Shown piece after piece: positions 50,492 through 58,910 of a DNA stretch of 64,000 nucleotides. Numbering within the stretch: the stretch's first letter is position 1; each line of letters starts with the position of its first letter. Made by a program: the position numbers and the translations under genes. The notes below the pieces were generated by a model. It saw only the letters and a program-made list of their open reading frames with translations. It was not told where the DNA came from and searched no databases. Origin of the DNA: CAVTSA01 sp963737225 (GTDB lineage Bacteria > Chloroflexota > Dormibacteria > Dormibacterales > Dormibacteraceae); contig CAVTSA010000013.1 of assembly GCA_963737225.1 (NCBI GenBank), forward strand, positions 496,001-560,000, read 5' to 3'.

Positions 50492-51867
50492 AGGGCGCGA
50501 TCGATGCGGGCCAGCACCTCCTCGCGCGGCAGGAGGGCCAGGGTCGAGTGGAGCGGTGGCGAGACCCGTCCGGCGACCGCCAGGCGCACGGGGGTGAAAA
50601 GCTTGGCCCGGCTCGCCCCGAGCCTCTCTCGCACGTCCTCCAGCGCGGCTTCGATGAGGTCGTCGCGCCAGGGGTCGACCGCGGCCAGACGAGTGCGTGC
50701 TTCGCTCAGCATCTCTCGCTGCGGCTGCGTCAGCTCGGGGACCGCGGGCGCATCCTCCAGGTAGGCGAGGAGGGGGCCTGCGGCGTCGAGCCGGGGCAGG
50801 CGCTCCTTGAGCGCGGGAGCGGCCGCCAGCAAGGTCGACGGGGAAAGGCGCGGGAGGAAGTCCGCCAGGCGCTCCGCCAGCTCCTGGTCCGGGAGCTGGC
50901 GGATGTAGTGGGCGTTGAGCCACTCCAGCCGCTGCTGGTCGAACATCGCGGGGGACGACTGGACGCGGTCCAGCGTGAAGGCGCGGGTCAGCTCCTCGAA
51001 GCTCCAGATCTCCTGCTCGGTGCCGGGGTTCCAGCCCAGGAGCGCCAGGTAGTTGAGCAGCGCGGGCGGCAGGTAGCCCTGCTCGCGGTAGAGGAAAAGC
51101 CGGACCTCGGGATGGCGCCGCTTGCTGAGCTTCTTGTGGTCGGCGCCGACGATCACCGGGAGGTGGGCGAAGGCCTCTGGACGCGGCTTCCCGAGGGCGT
51201 CGAACAGCATCAGCTGGACCGGGGTGTTGGAGAGGTGCTCCTCCCCACGGATCACGTGCGTGATCTCCATGTCCACGTCGTCGGCGGTGCTGGTGAAGTT
51301 GTAGAGCGGGGCGCCGTTGGTGCGGACGATGACGGGGTCTCCGATCAGCTCGTTCTTGAACGTGAGCTCGCCGCGGATCAGATCGAGGAAGCGGGTCTCG
51401 CCCTCCGGCACCTTGAGCCGGACCGCGAACTCGGTGCGCTCGCGCGGCGGGTGATTGAGGCACCGGCGGGAGTACCTGTAGGGGACGCCGGCCCGGCGCG
51501 CGGCTTCGCGCTCGGCGTCCAGCTCCTCCCGGGTGCAGTAGCAGCGATACGCCGTCCCCTCGCCCAGCAGCCGGGCCGCCAGCTCCCGATACCGGTCGAT
51601 GCGCTCGCTCTGGCGGTAAGGCCCGAACGGACCGCCCTTGTCCGGGCCCTCGTCCCAGTCCAGGCCCAGCCACCGGAACCCGTCGTAGATCGTCTGCTCG
51701 TACTCCGGGCGGTTGCGCTCGGTGTCGGTGTCGTCGACGCGGAGCACCATCACACCCCCGTGGTGACGGGCGAAGAGCAGGTTGAAGAGCATGGTGCGGG
51801 CGCTTCCCAGGTGGACGAATCCGGTTGGACTCGGCGCCATCCGCACCCGCACCGGCGGATTCGGCAC
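50488..51867 (-). CDS. gltX: Glutamyl-tRNA synthetase
   Basis: 459 residues of class I GluRS. The HIGH motif region is VRVRMAPSPTGFVHLGSARTMLFNLLFAR, the KMSKS counterpart is KKLSKRRH (about 243-250), and a zinc-knuckle-like Cys pair occurs in YRCYCTREELDAE. The D-DTDTER and IRGEEHLSNTPVQLML stretches are those of GluRS. It charges tRNA-Glu (and tRNA-Gln in organisms without GlnRS). The start may be GTG 51867 or GTG 51852; either is within a few bases of the divergent hydrolase start. Confidence 0.9.
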   Translation of the reverse strand: MPNPPVRVRMAPSPTGFVHLGSARTMLFNLLFARHHGGVMVLRVDDTDTERNRPEYEQTIYDGFRWLGLDWDEGPDKGGPFGPYRQSERIDRYRELAARLLGEGTAYRCYCTREELDAEREAARRAGVPYRYSRRCLNHPPRERTEFAVRLKVPEGETRFLDLIRGELTFKNELIGDPVIVRTNGAPLYNFTSTADDVDMEITHVIRGEEHLSNTPVQLMLFDALGKPRPEAFAHLPVIVGADHKKLSKRRHPEVRLFLYREQGYLPPALLNYLALLGWNPGTEQEIWSFEELTRAFTLDRVQSSPAMFDQQRLEWLNAHYIRQLPDQELAERLADFLPRLSPSTLLAAAPALKERLPRLDAAGPLLAYLEDAPAVPELTQPQREMLSEARTRLAAVDPWRDDLIEAALEDVRERLGASRAKLFTPVRLAVAGRVSPPLHSTLALLPREEVLARIDRAL

Positions 51868-51873
51868 CGAGGT

Positions 51874-52749
51874 ATGGTACGGCAGCCGATGGCTCCGAAC
51901 TCCCCGCTCCGGTCCGGCTACGTCAGCGCGGGCAGGCTGGTCCTGCACGACGTGTCGGGCGGACGGGGTGGACCGCCGCTCGTCTTCCTGCACGGTCTCG
52001 CGCAGTCGGGGATCCTCGACTGGCGTTTCGTCCTGCCCACGATGGCCGGCCGGCGGCGGGTGTTCGCGCCCGACTTTCCGGGGTTCGGGTTCTCGCAGAA
52101 GCCGCCGGTTCGGTACGGGGTGCCGCTGTTCGCGCGGACGCTGGTGCGCTACCTGGACGCCCGCCACCTGAAGAAGGTGGTGCTGGTCGGGGCGTCGATG
52201 GGAGGGAGGGTCGCGATCGAGGTCGCGATGCGGCACCGGGAGCGGGTGGAGCGGCTGATCCTGGTCAACTCTCTCGGGTTCGGGCTCGCCCGCTCACCGC
52301 TGCTCGGGGTGTTCACGCTGCCGGTGGTGGGGGATCTCGCCTACACCGGCCTGGCGGGGGCGCTGCTCTCGATGGAGGGAGATCGGTTCCGCTCGCTGAC
52401 GGGGCGGCTGGGGATGCTGGACGACCAGCTCGACGACTCGCAGCTGGACATCCTGCGTCAGATCCACCGCGACCCCGGAGCCGGGTACTCGCACACGCGG
52501 ACGGTGCGGTCCCTGGCGCTGCACAGCATGGACGACCTGGCGCCGGCGCTGGCACGGGCCCGGCTCCCGATGCCGATCCGGTTCATCTGGGGCGCGAGCG
52601 ACACCATGTTCCCGGTCTCGCAGGCGATCCGCGCGCAGTCGCAGCTGCCGGGGTCGAAGCTGACGATCATCGAGGGTGCCGGCCATGCCCCCGAGCTGCA
52701 GCGGCCGCAAACGTTCCTCGAGGCGCTGGGGCCCTACCTCTCGGACTGA
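51874..52749 (+). CDS. Alpha/beta-hydrolase
   Basis: Up to 291 residues (286 from ATG 51889). Oxyanion-hole HG is in LVFLHGLAQSG, nucleophile elbow GASMGG contains the Ser, the acid is in IWGASDTMFPVS (Asp), and the catalytic His in IEGAGHAPELQ. The set is the standard alpha/beta-hydrolase triad. It could be an esterase or C-C hydrolase. It starts within 7-22 bp of the divergent gltX start, leaving no room for separate promoters. Confidence 0.8.
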   Translation: MVRQPMAPNSPLRSGYVSAGRLVLHDVSGGRGGPPLVFLHGLAQSGILDWRFVLPTMAGRRRVFAPDFPGFGFSQKPPVRYGVPLFARTLVRYLDARHLKKVVLVGASMGGRVAIEVAMRHRERVERLILVNSLGFGLARSPLLGVFTLPVVGDLAYTGLAGALLSMEGDRFRSLTGRLGMLDDQLDDSQLDILRQIHRDPGAGYSHTRTVRSLALHSMDDLAPALARARLPMPIRFIWGASDTMFPVSQAIRAQSQLPGSKLTIIEGAGHAPELQRPQTFLEALGPYLSD

Positions 52750-52767
52750 GGGGGTGGCTCCGGGGGG

Positions 52768-52832
52768 GCCGTTTCTGCACACCCCGTGCCTACCCGCCCG
52801 TGGGTAGCCCCGGGGTGTGCAGAAACGGGGCT
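52768..52832. repeat. Paired-palindrome element, family R2, subtype B copy 1
   Basis: Left arm CCGTTTCTGCACACCCC and right arm GGGGTGTGCAGAAACGG are perfect complements; the centre carries TACCC/GGGTA. The stop codon of the nuclease-like gene (52790) is inside this element, and its last 14 codons are repeat sequence. It pairs with copy 2 at 53769-53838 on the other side of that gene. Confidence 0.85.
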
Positions 52833-53710
52833 TGGCGTGCCTGGGCGAGCGCCCGGCGCACCTCGGCGACGACGACGGCAGGACGCTCGCGCAGATCTGC
52901 GCCGGTGTACCGAAGCAGCCTCACCCCGAGGGCCTGGAGGGCGTTCTGGCGGCGGTTGTCTGACACCAGACGATCGCGGTGGTTCTCACCGTCGTACTCG
53001 AGGCCGAGCTGTTCGGCGCGATAGAACAGATCCGGTCGGCCGACGAACCTGCCGCGGGCATCGTGCAGCTCCACCTGCGCCTCCGGTCGCGGAAGCCCAC
53101 CCTGCACCAGGAGCAGCCGCAGCCGTGACTCCATCGGCGACTCCGCCTTGGGCTCGGCGAATTCCAGGACACGGCGAGCGCCGACCACTCCGGCCACGCC
53201 GGCCCGCTTCGTGATGTAGGCCCGAAACACCTCGACGTCGATCAGGCCCTGGTGCAGCGCCATGTCGACCGCTACCACCCCCTCGACCAACGGCAGACGA
53301 CCGGCGAGATCGAAGCACGTGCGCAGGGGCGCGGTCACCGGGAGCCCGTCCCGCCAGATCACGTCATCCGGACCCAGCTGGACGCACCGCACTCGCGCAT
53401 CGCCCCGGCGGGAGACGCCGCTGTCGTGAGGAACCACGATTTCGACGCAGGGAGGCTCGGGCAGGTCGAGACCGAGCAGGCGAGCCGCGGTCAGTCCCGC
53501 AAAGGCGCCGCCTGCGGGGAGTGCCTCGGCGGCCACGGAGAGCCGCGGGTCGGTGACGGCCGCCGATCCGGTCCAGGAGTACCACCCCCTGGAGATCGAC
53601 TTCCAGGCCCGCCCGCGGAGCTGTTCCGGAGTGATGCCGGCCGCCAGAGCCTGCGCGATCGTGAAGGGTCCGCGGCGGAGGATCTCCGGAACGCGGGGGA
53701 TTCGAGGCAT
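52790..53710 (-). CDS. AbiEi-like N-terminal domain plus DUF559-type endonuclease domain protein
   Basis: 306 residues. The N-terminus (RVPEILRRGPFTIAQALAAGITPEQLRGRAWKSISRGWYSW) resembles the winged-helix head of AbiEi-type/type IV antitoxin proteins. The C-terminus (SPMESRLRLLLVQGGLPRPEAQVELHDARGRFVGRPDLFYRAEQLGLEYDG...DNRRQNALQALGVRLLRYT) is the DUF559 / Vsr-like PD-(D/E)xK domain, with Glu in MESR, Asp in GRPDLFY, and Glu in GLEYDG. The last ~14 residues are encoded by palindromic repeat B1. A DNA-cutting or DNA-binding role is inferred from the fold; target unknown. Confidence 0.7.
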   Translation of the reverse strand: MPRIPRVPEILRRGPFTIAQALAAGITPEQLRGRAWKSISRGWYSWTGSAAVTDPRLSVAAEALPAGGAFAGLTAARLLGLDLPEPPCVEIVVPHDSGVSRRGDARVRCVQLGPDDVIWRDGLPVTAPLRTCFDLAGRLPLVEGVVAVDMALHQGLIDVEVFRAYITKRAGVAGVVGARRVLEFAEPKAESPMESRLRLLLVQGGLPRPEAQVELHDARGRFVGRPDLFYRAEQLGLEYDGENHRDRLVSDNRRQNALQALGVRLLRYTGADLRERPAVVVAEVRRALAQARQAPFLHTPGLPTGG

Positions 53711-53768
53711 GCCGCCACCTTGCCCGCTCTCCGTCTCGATTGCAAGATCGTCCTGTTAACGTCCGAAT

Positions 53769-53838
53769 AAGCCCCGTTTCTGCACACCCCGTGCCTACCC
53801 GGCCCCGCGTAGGCACGGGGGGTGCAGAAACGGGCCTT
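53769..53838. repeat. Paired-palindrome element, family R2, subtype B copy 2
   Basis: Left arm AAGCCCCGTTTCTGCACACC continues CCGTGCCTACC and pairs with right arm TAGGCACGGGG...GTGCAGAAACGGG, a hairpin with arms over 25 bp and a short loop. AAGCCCCGTTTCTGCACACC is the exact inverse of the gene-proximal end of copy B1, so both copies present the same end to the nuclease gene. It overlaps the stop of the next methyltransferase by 2 bp. Confidence 0.85.
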
Positions 53839-54430
53839 ACGGGCGGGTGTAGACGGCGACGAACGCCCCCTCGTCGGGGAGCTCGGTGAACTCGCGCTCG
53901 ACCAGGCCCGCTTCGGTGAAGGCGGTCAGCTCGGACGGCAGGAGGGGGAGCCGCTGCCGTCCCCGTCCCCCGGTGCCGCGCTGCGCCAGCATGCCTCGCA
54001 CGAACACCACGCCGCCGCCCGGTCGCGCACAGCCCGCGATGGCGGCGATCGCGGCCGGCCGTGAGGCCCGTGGCACGCACTGCAGGTTGCGGATCTCCAC
54101 CACCAGGTCGAATGCTTCCCGCCAGGCGTCGGGCGTCACCAGCAGGTCGGCCACCTGATAGGTCACCACCGACTTCTTGAATCGCCGCCGCGCCAGCCGC
54201 AGCGCGCTCGGGGCGATGTCGAACGCGGTCACCTGGAACCCCCGCCGGGCCGCCTCCTCGGCGTCGTCGCCGAGCCCGCACCCGACGACGAGCGCGGTGC
54301 CCGCCGCCGGCGCCGTGCCACCATCCAGCCACTCCACAAACGACGGGTGTGGCTCCAGCAGCGCCCACGGGACCGACCGGAGATTGGTGCCGACCCGGGA
54401 GTAGAGCGCCTCGAAGTCGGGCCGCGACAT
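53837..54430 (-). CDS. SAM-dependent methyltransferase (TPMT-like)
   Basis: 197 residues. SAM motif I is ALVVGCGLGDDAEEAARRGFQVTAFDIAPSALRLARRRF, and later VADLLVTPDAWREAFDLVVEIRNLQCVP and a RPGGGVVFVRGM segment close the Rossmann fold. The size and DD-containing glycine loop resemble thiopurine/thiol methyltransferase (TPMT-like) enzymes. Next gene on the same strand is the ABC-F ATPase upstream with 12 bp between, so they may be cotranscribed. Substrate unknown. Confidence 0.75.
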   Translation of the reverse strand: MSRPDFEALYSRVGTNLRSVPWALLEPHPSFVEWLDGGTAPAAGTALVVGCGLGDDAEEAARRGFQVTAFDIAPSALRLARRRFKKSVVTYQVADLLVTPDAWREAFDLVVEIRNLQCVPRASRPAAIAAIAGCARPGGGVVFVRGMLAQRGTGGRGRQRLPLLPSELTAFTEAGLVEREFTELPDEGAFVAVYTRP

Positions 54431-54442
54431 CGCCGGCGCCTC

Positions 54443-56041
54443 CTACGTGAGGGCGACCAGCTCCTCGAAGCTGGGATCCCAGAAGTCCTGCACACCGTCG
54501 GGCAGCAGGATCACGCGCTGCGGGTCGAGCGCCTTGACCGCGCCCAGGTCGTGGGTGACGAGGAGCGTCGAACCGCGATACGACCGCAGGGCGCCCAGAA
54601 TCTCGTCCCGGCTGGCGGGGTCGAGGTTGTTGGTCGGCTCGTCGAGGAGCAGCAGGTTGGCGCCGGAGACCACCAGCGTCGCCAGCGCCAGGCGGGTGCG
54701 CTCGCCGCCGGAGAGCGTCGACACCAGCTGGTCGGGCGCATCCCCGTTGAAGAGGAAGGACCCCAGCACCCCGCGCACCTCGGGCAGCGACATCCCCGGC
54801 GCCGCCTGCCACACGTTCTCGAGCACTGTTCTCCGGCTGTCGAGCGTCTCGTGCTCCTGCGCGTAGTAGCCGATCCGCAGGCCCATCCCATGGTCGATGG
54901 TTCCGGCGTCCGGCTCGTCGAGACCGTCCAGGATGCGCAGCAGGGTGGTCTTGCCGGCTCCGTTCTGGCCCAGGATCACCGACCGGGACTGCCGTTCGAC
55001 CTCGAGATCGATGCCGTCCCACACGCGCAGCGAGCCGTACGACTTGCGAAGTCCGTTGGCCCTCAGCAGCACCCGTCCCGACGGTGCCGGGTCGGGGAAG
55101 CGCAGCCGCGCCACGCGTTCCTTCTTGCGCACCTCGCCCGCGCCCGCGAGCAACTGTTCGGCCCGCCGGTACATGCCCTGTGCCGCCTTGGCCTTGGTCG
55201 CCTTGGCGTGCAGCCGGTCGGCCTGCGTACGGAGCTGGGTCGCCTTCTTCTCGGCGTTCTGCCGCTCCCGCACCACCCGGCGCTCGTCGGTCGCCCGCTG
55301 CGTCCGGTAGGCCTTCCAGCCCATGTTGTAGATGTCGATGGTGGCCCGGGGCGGGTCGACCTGGAAGATGCGGTTGGCCACCGTTTGCATCAGCCCCACG
55401 GCATGCGAGATCACCAGCAGGCCACCGCGGTAGTTCCGCAGGTAATCACGCAGCCAGGAGATCGCGCTCGCGTCCAGGTGGTTGGTCGGCTCGTCGAGGA
55501 GCAGCGTGTCCGCCCCGCTGAAGAGGATTCGGGCCAGCTCGACCCGCCGCCGCTGACCGCCGGACAGCGTGCCCATCGGCTGGTCGAGGTGGCGGTCGGG
55601 GAGCCCCAGTCCGGCTGCGATCGACGCCGCGTCCGCCTCTGCCGCGTACCCGCCCAGGGCATGAAAGCGGTCTTCCAGGTCACCGTAGCGCTCGATCGCC
55701 GGCACCGCCTCGCCGGCTCCGACCCCGGCCATCGCCAGCTGCGCGTGCTGGAGCTCCCGCGCCAGCACGTCGAGCCCGCGGCCGGACAGGATCCGTTCCC
55801 GCGCGGGCCGCGTCATGTCGCCCTCGCTCGGTCCTTGAGGGAGATAGCCGACCCGCCCCGACCTGATCACGGTCCCCGATTCCGGTTCCGCCTCACCCGC
55901 CAGCACACGCGCGAGCGTGGTCTTGCCGGCGCCGTTGCGCCCGACCAGGCCGATGCGATCGCCGGCGGCGATGGTGAAGGAGACCCCGTCCAGCAGCGTG
56001 CGCGAGCCGGCGCGCAGGACGAGATCTTGAGCGGTGATCAC
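54443..56041 (-). CDS. ABC-F family ATPase
   Basis: 532 residues with two complete ABC domains and no membrane segments: Walker A GRNGAGKTTLARVL and GQNGAGKTTLLRIL, signature LSGGQRRRVELARIL and LSGGERTRLALATLV, Walker B LLLDEPTNHLD and LLLDEPTNNLD, the ABC-F hallmark. The linker (IYNMGWKAYRTQRATDERRVVRERQNAEKKATQLRTQADRLHAKA) is a charged helical hairpin. ABC-F proteins act on ribosomes, in translation-factor or antibiotic-protection roles; the linker decides which, and this one cannot be assigned. Confidence 0.88.
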   Translation of the reverse strand: MITAQDLVLRAGSRTLLDGVSFTIAAGDRIGLVGRNGAGKTTLARVLAGEAEPESGTVIRSGRVGYLPQGPSEGDMTRPARERILSGRGLDVLARELQHAQLAMAGVGAGEAVPAIERYGDLEDRFHALGGYAAEADAASIAAGLGLPDRHLDQPMGTLSGGQRRRVELARILFSGADTLLLDEPTNHLDASAISWLRDYLRNYRGGLLVISHAVGLMQTVANRIFQVDPPRATIDIYNMGWKAYRTQRATDERRVVRERQNAEKKATQLRTQADRLHAKATKAKAAQGMYRRAEQLLAGAGEVRKKERVARLRFPDPAPSGRVLLRANGLRKSYGSLRVWDGIDLEVERQSRSVILGQNGAGKTTLLRILDGLDEPDAGTIDHGMGLRIGYYAQEHETLDSRRTVLENVWQAAPGMSLPEVRGVLGSFLFNGDAPDQLVSTLSGGERTRLALATLVVSGANLLLLDEPTNNLDPASRDEILGALRSYRGSTLLVTHDLGAVKALDPQRVILLPDGVQDFWDPSFEELVALT

Positions 56042-56154
56042 GGGACAGCTCCAGAAGGGGATTGTCCGGGCACACGTCGATGCGGCCCGGCGGGACTACC
56101 CCGTCGATCCTACGGAACCATCCCCCGACCGTCAGCGGGGACGGTTGGCGACCC

Positions 56155-56382
56155 TCAGGCGACGACCAGGCAGGTGATGGTCTTGAAGACGCCGTCGACC
56201 TTCTGGATCTGCTCGATGACGATCTTCCCGATGCCGTTGACGTCCGGTGCCTCGCAGGTCGCGATGACGTCGTAGTCGCCGGTGATCGCGTCCGCTGTGA
56301 CGACCCCCGGCTTGCCACGGAGCGCGACCGCGATGTCGAGCGCGCGCCCAGGGGAAGCGTTGATCAGCGCGTACGCCTTCAT
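56155..56382 (-). CDS. Stand-alone Lrp/AsnC ligand-binding (RAM) domain protein
   Basis: 75 residues, only the alpha/beta RAM domain of Lrp/AsnC regulators (MKAYALINASPGRALDIAVALRGKPGVVTADAITGDYDVIATCEA...VFKTITCLVVA). The helix-turn-helix half is absent, and no upstream coding sequence supplies one. Such small RAM-only proteins bind amino acids or act as partner subunits of full-length regulators. It lies downstream of the threonine dehydratase gene on the same strand, with 116 bp and a palindromic repeat between. Confidence 0.75.
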   Translation of the reverse strand: MKAYALINASPGRALDIAVALRGKPGVVTADAITGDYDVIATCEAPDVNGIGKIVIEQIQKVDGVFKTITCLVVA

Positions 56383-56418
56383 GCGGAAATCCTAGCTCCG
56401 TGGTGCAGGCATCCAGCG

Positions 56419-56480
56419 CCGGAGTGTCCACACTCTGGCGCTACCCGCGCCCGGAAAGGCCCAGAGTGCGGACACTCTGG
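56419..56480. repeat. Paired-palindrome element, family R5
   Basis: Two 20-bp arms, CCGGAGTGTCCACACTCTGG (56419-56438) and CCAGAGTGCGGACACTCTGG (56461-56480), are 18/20 complementary to each other and each is nearly self-complementary, with a 22-bp core. Same architecture as R1-R4 but an unrelated sequence. Lies between the RAM-domain gene and the threonine dehydratase gene. Confidence 0.75.
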
Positions 56481-56498
56481 CATCGATGCGGCGCGTCC

Positions 56499-57470
56499 CT
56501 ACCGGGTGCGCAGCGCCTGCACCAGCACCTGGTCCGCGACGTTGGCGCCGGAGACCAGGACCGCGATGCGTTCGCCCGGACCAGGCCGGTAGTGGTACAG
56601 CAGCGCCGCCGTCGCCGCCGCGCCGCCCGGCTCCGCCAGCAGGTGCTCCCACTGCAGCAGGACCCGGACCGCGCGCAGGAGCTCCGACTCCTCGACCAGC
56701 ACGAGCTCGTCGACCAGGGCCTCGCAGACCGCGAACGTGAGCGGCCCCGGGGTGCTGGCGGCGAGACCGTCGGCCATCGTCTCGACCCGGTCGAGGACGA
56801 CCAGCTGCCCGGCCCGGTGCGAGGCGTGCATGGCGGCCGCACCCGAGGGCTCCACGCCGACGATGCGGACCTCGGGGCGCCGCGCCTTCAGGTGGATCGC
56901 GATTCCCGAGATGAGGCCGCCACCGCCGATCGGGCAGATGACGGTGTCGAGGTCCGGCAGCTGCTCCAGGAGCTCGAGGCCGGCGGTGCCCTGACCGGCC
57001 ACCACCTCGGGATCGTCGTAGGCGTGCACGAAGGCGGCGCCGGTGGTGGCGGCCACGCGGAGCGCCTCCAGGTTCGCGTCGTTGAAGGTCCGGCCATGCG
57101 CGACCACTCGGGCTCCAAGCCGGCGCATGGCGGTGACCTTGCCCTCGTTGGCGCCGATCGGCACGTAGACGGTGGCGGGAAGGTCGAACGTGCGCGCCGC
57201 GTAGGCGACGCCCTGGCCGTGGTTGCCCGCCGAGGCTGAGATCACGCCCGCTCTCCGCTCCTCGGGGCCCAGGTGCAGAACGCGATTCAGAGCCCCGCGC
57301 ACCTTGAACGATCGGGTCGGCTGCGTGGTCTCGATCTTGAGGAACACCGGGCAGCCGACCTTCTCGGTGAGCGCGAACGACTGCTGAAGCGGCGTCACCG
57401 GAAGGTAGCGGCGAAGGGCGTGGGCGGCTTCCGCCACGTCGTCCGCGGACACCGGCAGGGTGGCCGCCAT
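56499..57470 (-). CDS. ilvA: Threonine dehydratase / Ser-Thr lyase (PLP)
   Basis: 323 residues from ATG 57470. The PLP Lys is in PTRSFKVRGALNRV (about 56), the substrate loop SASAGNHGQGVA, the PLP-phosphate loop PIGGGGLISGI, and the C-terminal Ser motif GGAAATAALL is intact. No ACT regulatory domain is present, so it is the short (catabolic-type) form. It converts threonine to 2-oxobutyrate or serine to pyruvate. An upstream in-frame start at 57500 would overlap the thioesterase gene. Confidence 0.85.
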   Translation of the reverse strand: MAATLPVSADDVAEAAHALRRYLPVTPLQQSFALTEKVGCPVFLKIETTQPTRSFKVRGALNRVLHLGPEERRAGVISASAGNHGQGVAYAARTFDLPATVYVPIGANEGKVTAMRRLGARVVAHGRTFNDANLEALRVAATTGAAFVHAYDDPEVVAGQGTAGLELLEQLPDLDTVICPIGGGGLISGIAIHLKARRPEVRIVGVEPSGAAAMHASHRAGQLVVLDRVETMADGLAASTPGPLTFAVCEALVDELVLVEESELLRAVRVLLQWEHLLAEPGGAAATAALLYHYRPGPGERIAVLVSGANVADQVLVQALRTR

Positions 57471-57474
57471 CCCC

Positions 57475-57876
57475 TCAGTCGCGGGCGTTGACGACCGCAC
57501 GCCGGTGGATGCCGTCGCCCAGCAGGTGCCCGTCCTTGGTCGCCTTGACCTCGAACATCAGACGGTTCCGTTCCACCTCGGCGAGGCGGGCCTCGACCAG
57601 GATGCGGTCGCCCACCTCGGCGGGGGCTCGGTGGAAGACGTGCACCTCGTACCCCACCGTGGTCTGCGACGGGGAGAGGTAGGGCGCGACCGAGTTGTGG
57701 GAGGCCAGCTCCATCAGCCAGATCATGGCGGGGGTGGCGAAAACCCCCCTGCCACCGACGTGGCGGGTCAGGTGCTGGTCGGTGATCACCACCTCGTCGC
57801 GGTGCACGACTCCGGGGCGGATCGCCGGATCGAGGGGCTGTCGCGCCCTCGTGTCCCGGGATTGGGCGTCCGCCAC
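57475..57876 (-). CDS. FlK-like hotdog thioesterase
   Basis: 133 residues of the hotdog fold. The helix VFATPAMIWLMELASHNSVAPYLSPSQTTVGYEVHVFHRAP has the Thr/Glu/His arrangement of the FlK (fluoroacetyl-CoA thioesterase) group: Thr in FATPAMI, Glu in LMELAS and His in VFHRAPAEVGD. It hydrolyses small acyl-CoAs. The GTG start at 57876 is 21 bp from the divergent galU start; the stop is 4 bp before the threonine dehydratase ATG, so these two are an operon. Confidence 0.75.
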   Translation of the reverse strand: MADAQSRDTRARQPLDPAIRPGVVHRDEVVITDQHLTRHVGGRGVFATPAMIWLMELASHNSVAPYLSPSQTTVGYEVHVFHRAPAEVGDRILVEARLAEVERNRLMFEVKATKDGHLLGDGIHRRAVVNARD

Positions 57877-57897
57877 GCCGTAGATTATGATCCCTCG

Positions 57898-58803
57898 ATG
57901 CCTCGACCACCTGTGCGCAAGGCGGTGTTTCCCGCGGCCGGCCTGGGCACCCGATTCCTGCCCGTGACCAAGGCGCAGCCCAAGGAGATGCTGCCCCTGA
58001 TCGACAAGCCGACGATCCAGTACGGGATCGAGGAGACCCTGGCCAGCGGCATCGAGGAGGTCATCCTCGTCACCGGCGGCGGCAAGCGGGCGATCACCGA
58101 TCACTTCGACTCCTCGCCTGAGCTCATGCGCTACCTGGAGCAGCGGGGCAAAGAGGATCTGCTCGAGAAGGTGCGTGAGGTCGACTCGCTGACCGACAAG
58201 CTCGCCGTCGTGTACGTGCAGCAGAAAGAGGCGCTCGGGCTGGGCCACGCCGTGTGGACGGCGCGGCGTCAGGTCGAGGGCGAGGCCTTCGCGGTGCTGC
58301 TCGCCGACGACGTGATCCTGGGCGCGGAACCGGCGCTGAAGCAGCTGATCGACGCTCACAAGCTCTCCGGAGGCGCGACCGTGCTGGCAGCGCGACGTGT
58401 GCCCCGAGACCAGATCAGCCGGTACGGCATCCTCGAGCTGGGCCACTCGGACGGCCGCCTGCACCAGGTCGTGGACATGGTCGAGAAGCCCTCGCTGGCC
58501 GACGCGCCCAGCAACCTGGCCATCTTCGGCCGCTACATCCTGGCGCCCGACGTGATGGATGCGCTGGACGACGCCAAGCCGGGTGCTCTGGGAGAGATCC
58601 AGCTCACGGACGCCATCAAGCGCACCCTTGACGGCGGTCACGTGGTCGCGCTCGAGTTCGAGGGCGACTACTACGACACCGGTACCGTGCCCGGCTATCT
58701 GCGGGCCAACCTGGCGCTCGCGCTTCGCCATCCAGACCTTCGGCCGGCGATGCTCGAAGTGGTCAGGGAGCTGGTTTCCCCGGGCGAGCTGGCGGCAGAC
58801 TGA
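57898..58803 (+). CDS. galU: UTP-glucose-1-phosphate uridylyltransferase
   Basis: 301 residues of GalU. The signature KAVFPAAGLGTRFLPVTKAQPKEMLPLIDKPTIQYGIEETLASGIEEVILVTG is intact, with the UTP-binding loop (residues 13-20) and the catalytic Lys in TKAQPKEML, plus LGLGHAVWTAR, VLLADDVI and the C-terminal GEIQLTDAIKRTL and GDYYDTGTVPGYLRANL. It makes UDP-glucose for cell-surface polysaccharides and trehalose or glycogen synthesis. Divergent from the thioesterase gene. Confidence 0.92.
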   Translation: MPRPPVRKAVFPAAGLGTRFLPVTKAQPKEMLPLIDKPTIQYGIEETLASGIEEVILVTGGGKRAITDHFDSSPELMRYLEQRGKEDLLEKVREVDSLTDKLAVVYVQQKEALGLGHAVWTARRQVEGEAFAVLLADDVILGAEPALKQLIDAHKLSGGATVLAARRVPRDQISRYGILELGHSDGRLHQVVDMVEKPSLADAPSNLAIFGRYILAPDVMDALDDAKPGALGEIQLTDAIKRTLDGGHVVALEFEGDYYDTGTVPGYLRANLALALRHPDLRPAMLEVVRELVSPGELAAD

Positions 58804-58910
58804 CCGGCCCCCCCGGAGCCGGTTCGCGTGTCGGCGGATGCGCGGGGCAGACCTATACTCATTACTTCGAGCCTGGGCGTGACTCGGGCTCCGAATTGGA
58901 AACAGATGCC

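Noticed and set aside
52790..53710. The AbiEi-like gene as one half of a type IV toxin-antitoxin pair
   Set aside because: No AbiEii-type nucleotidyltransferase toxin gene lies on either side; the C-terminal domain is nuclease-like instead.
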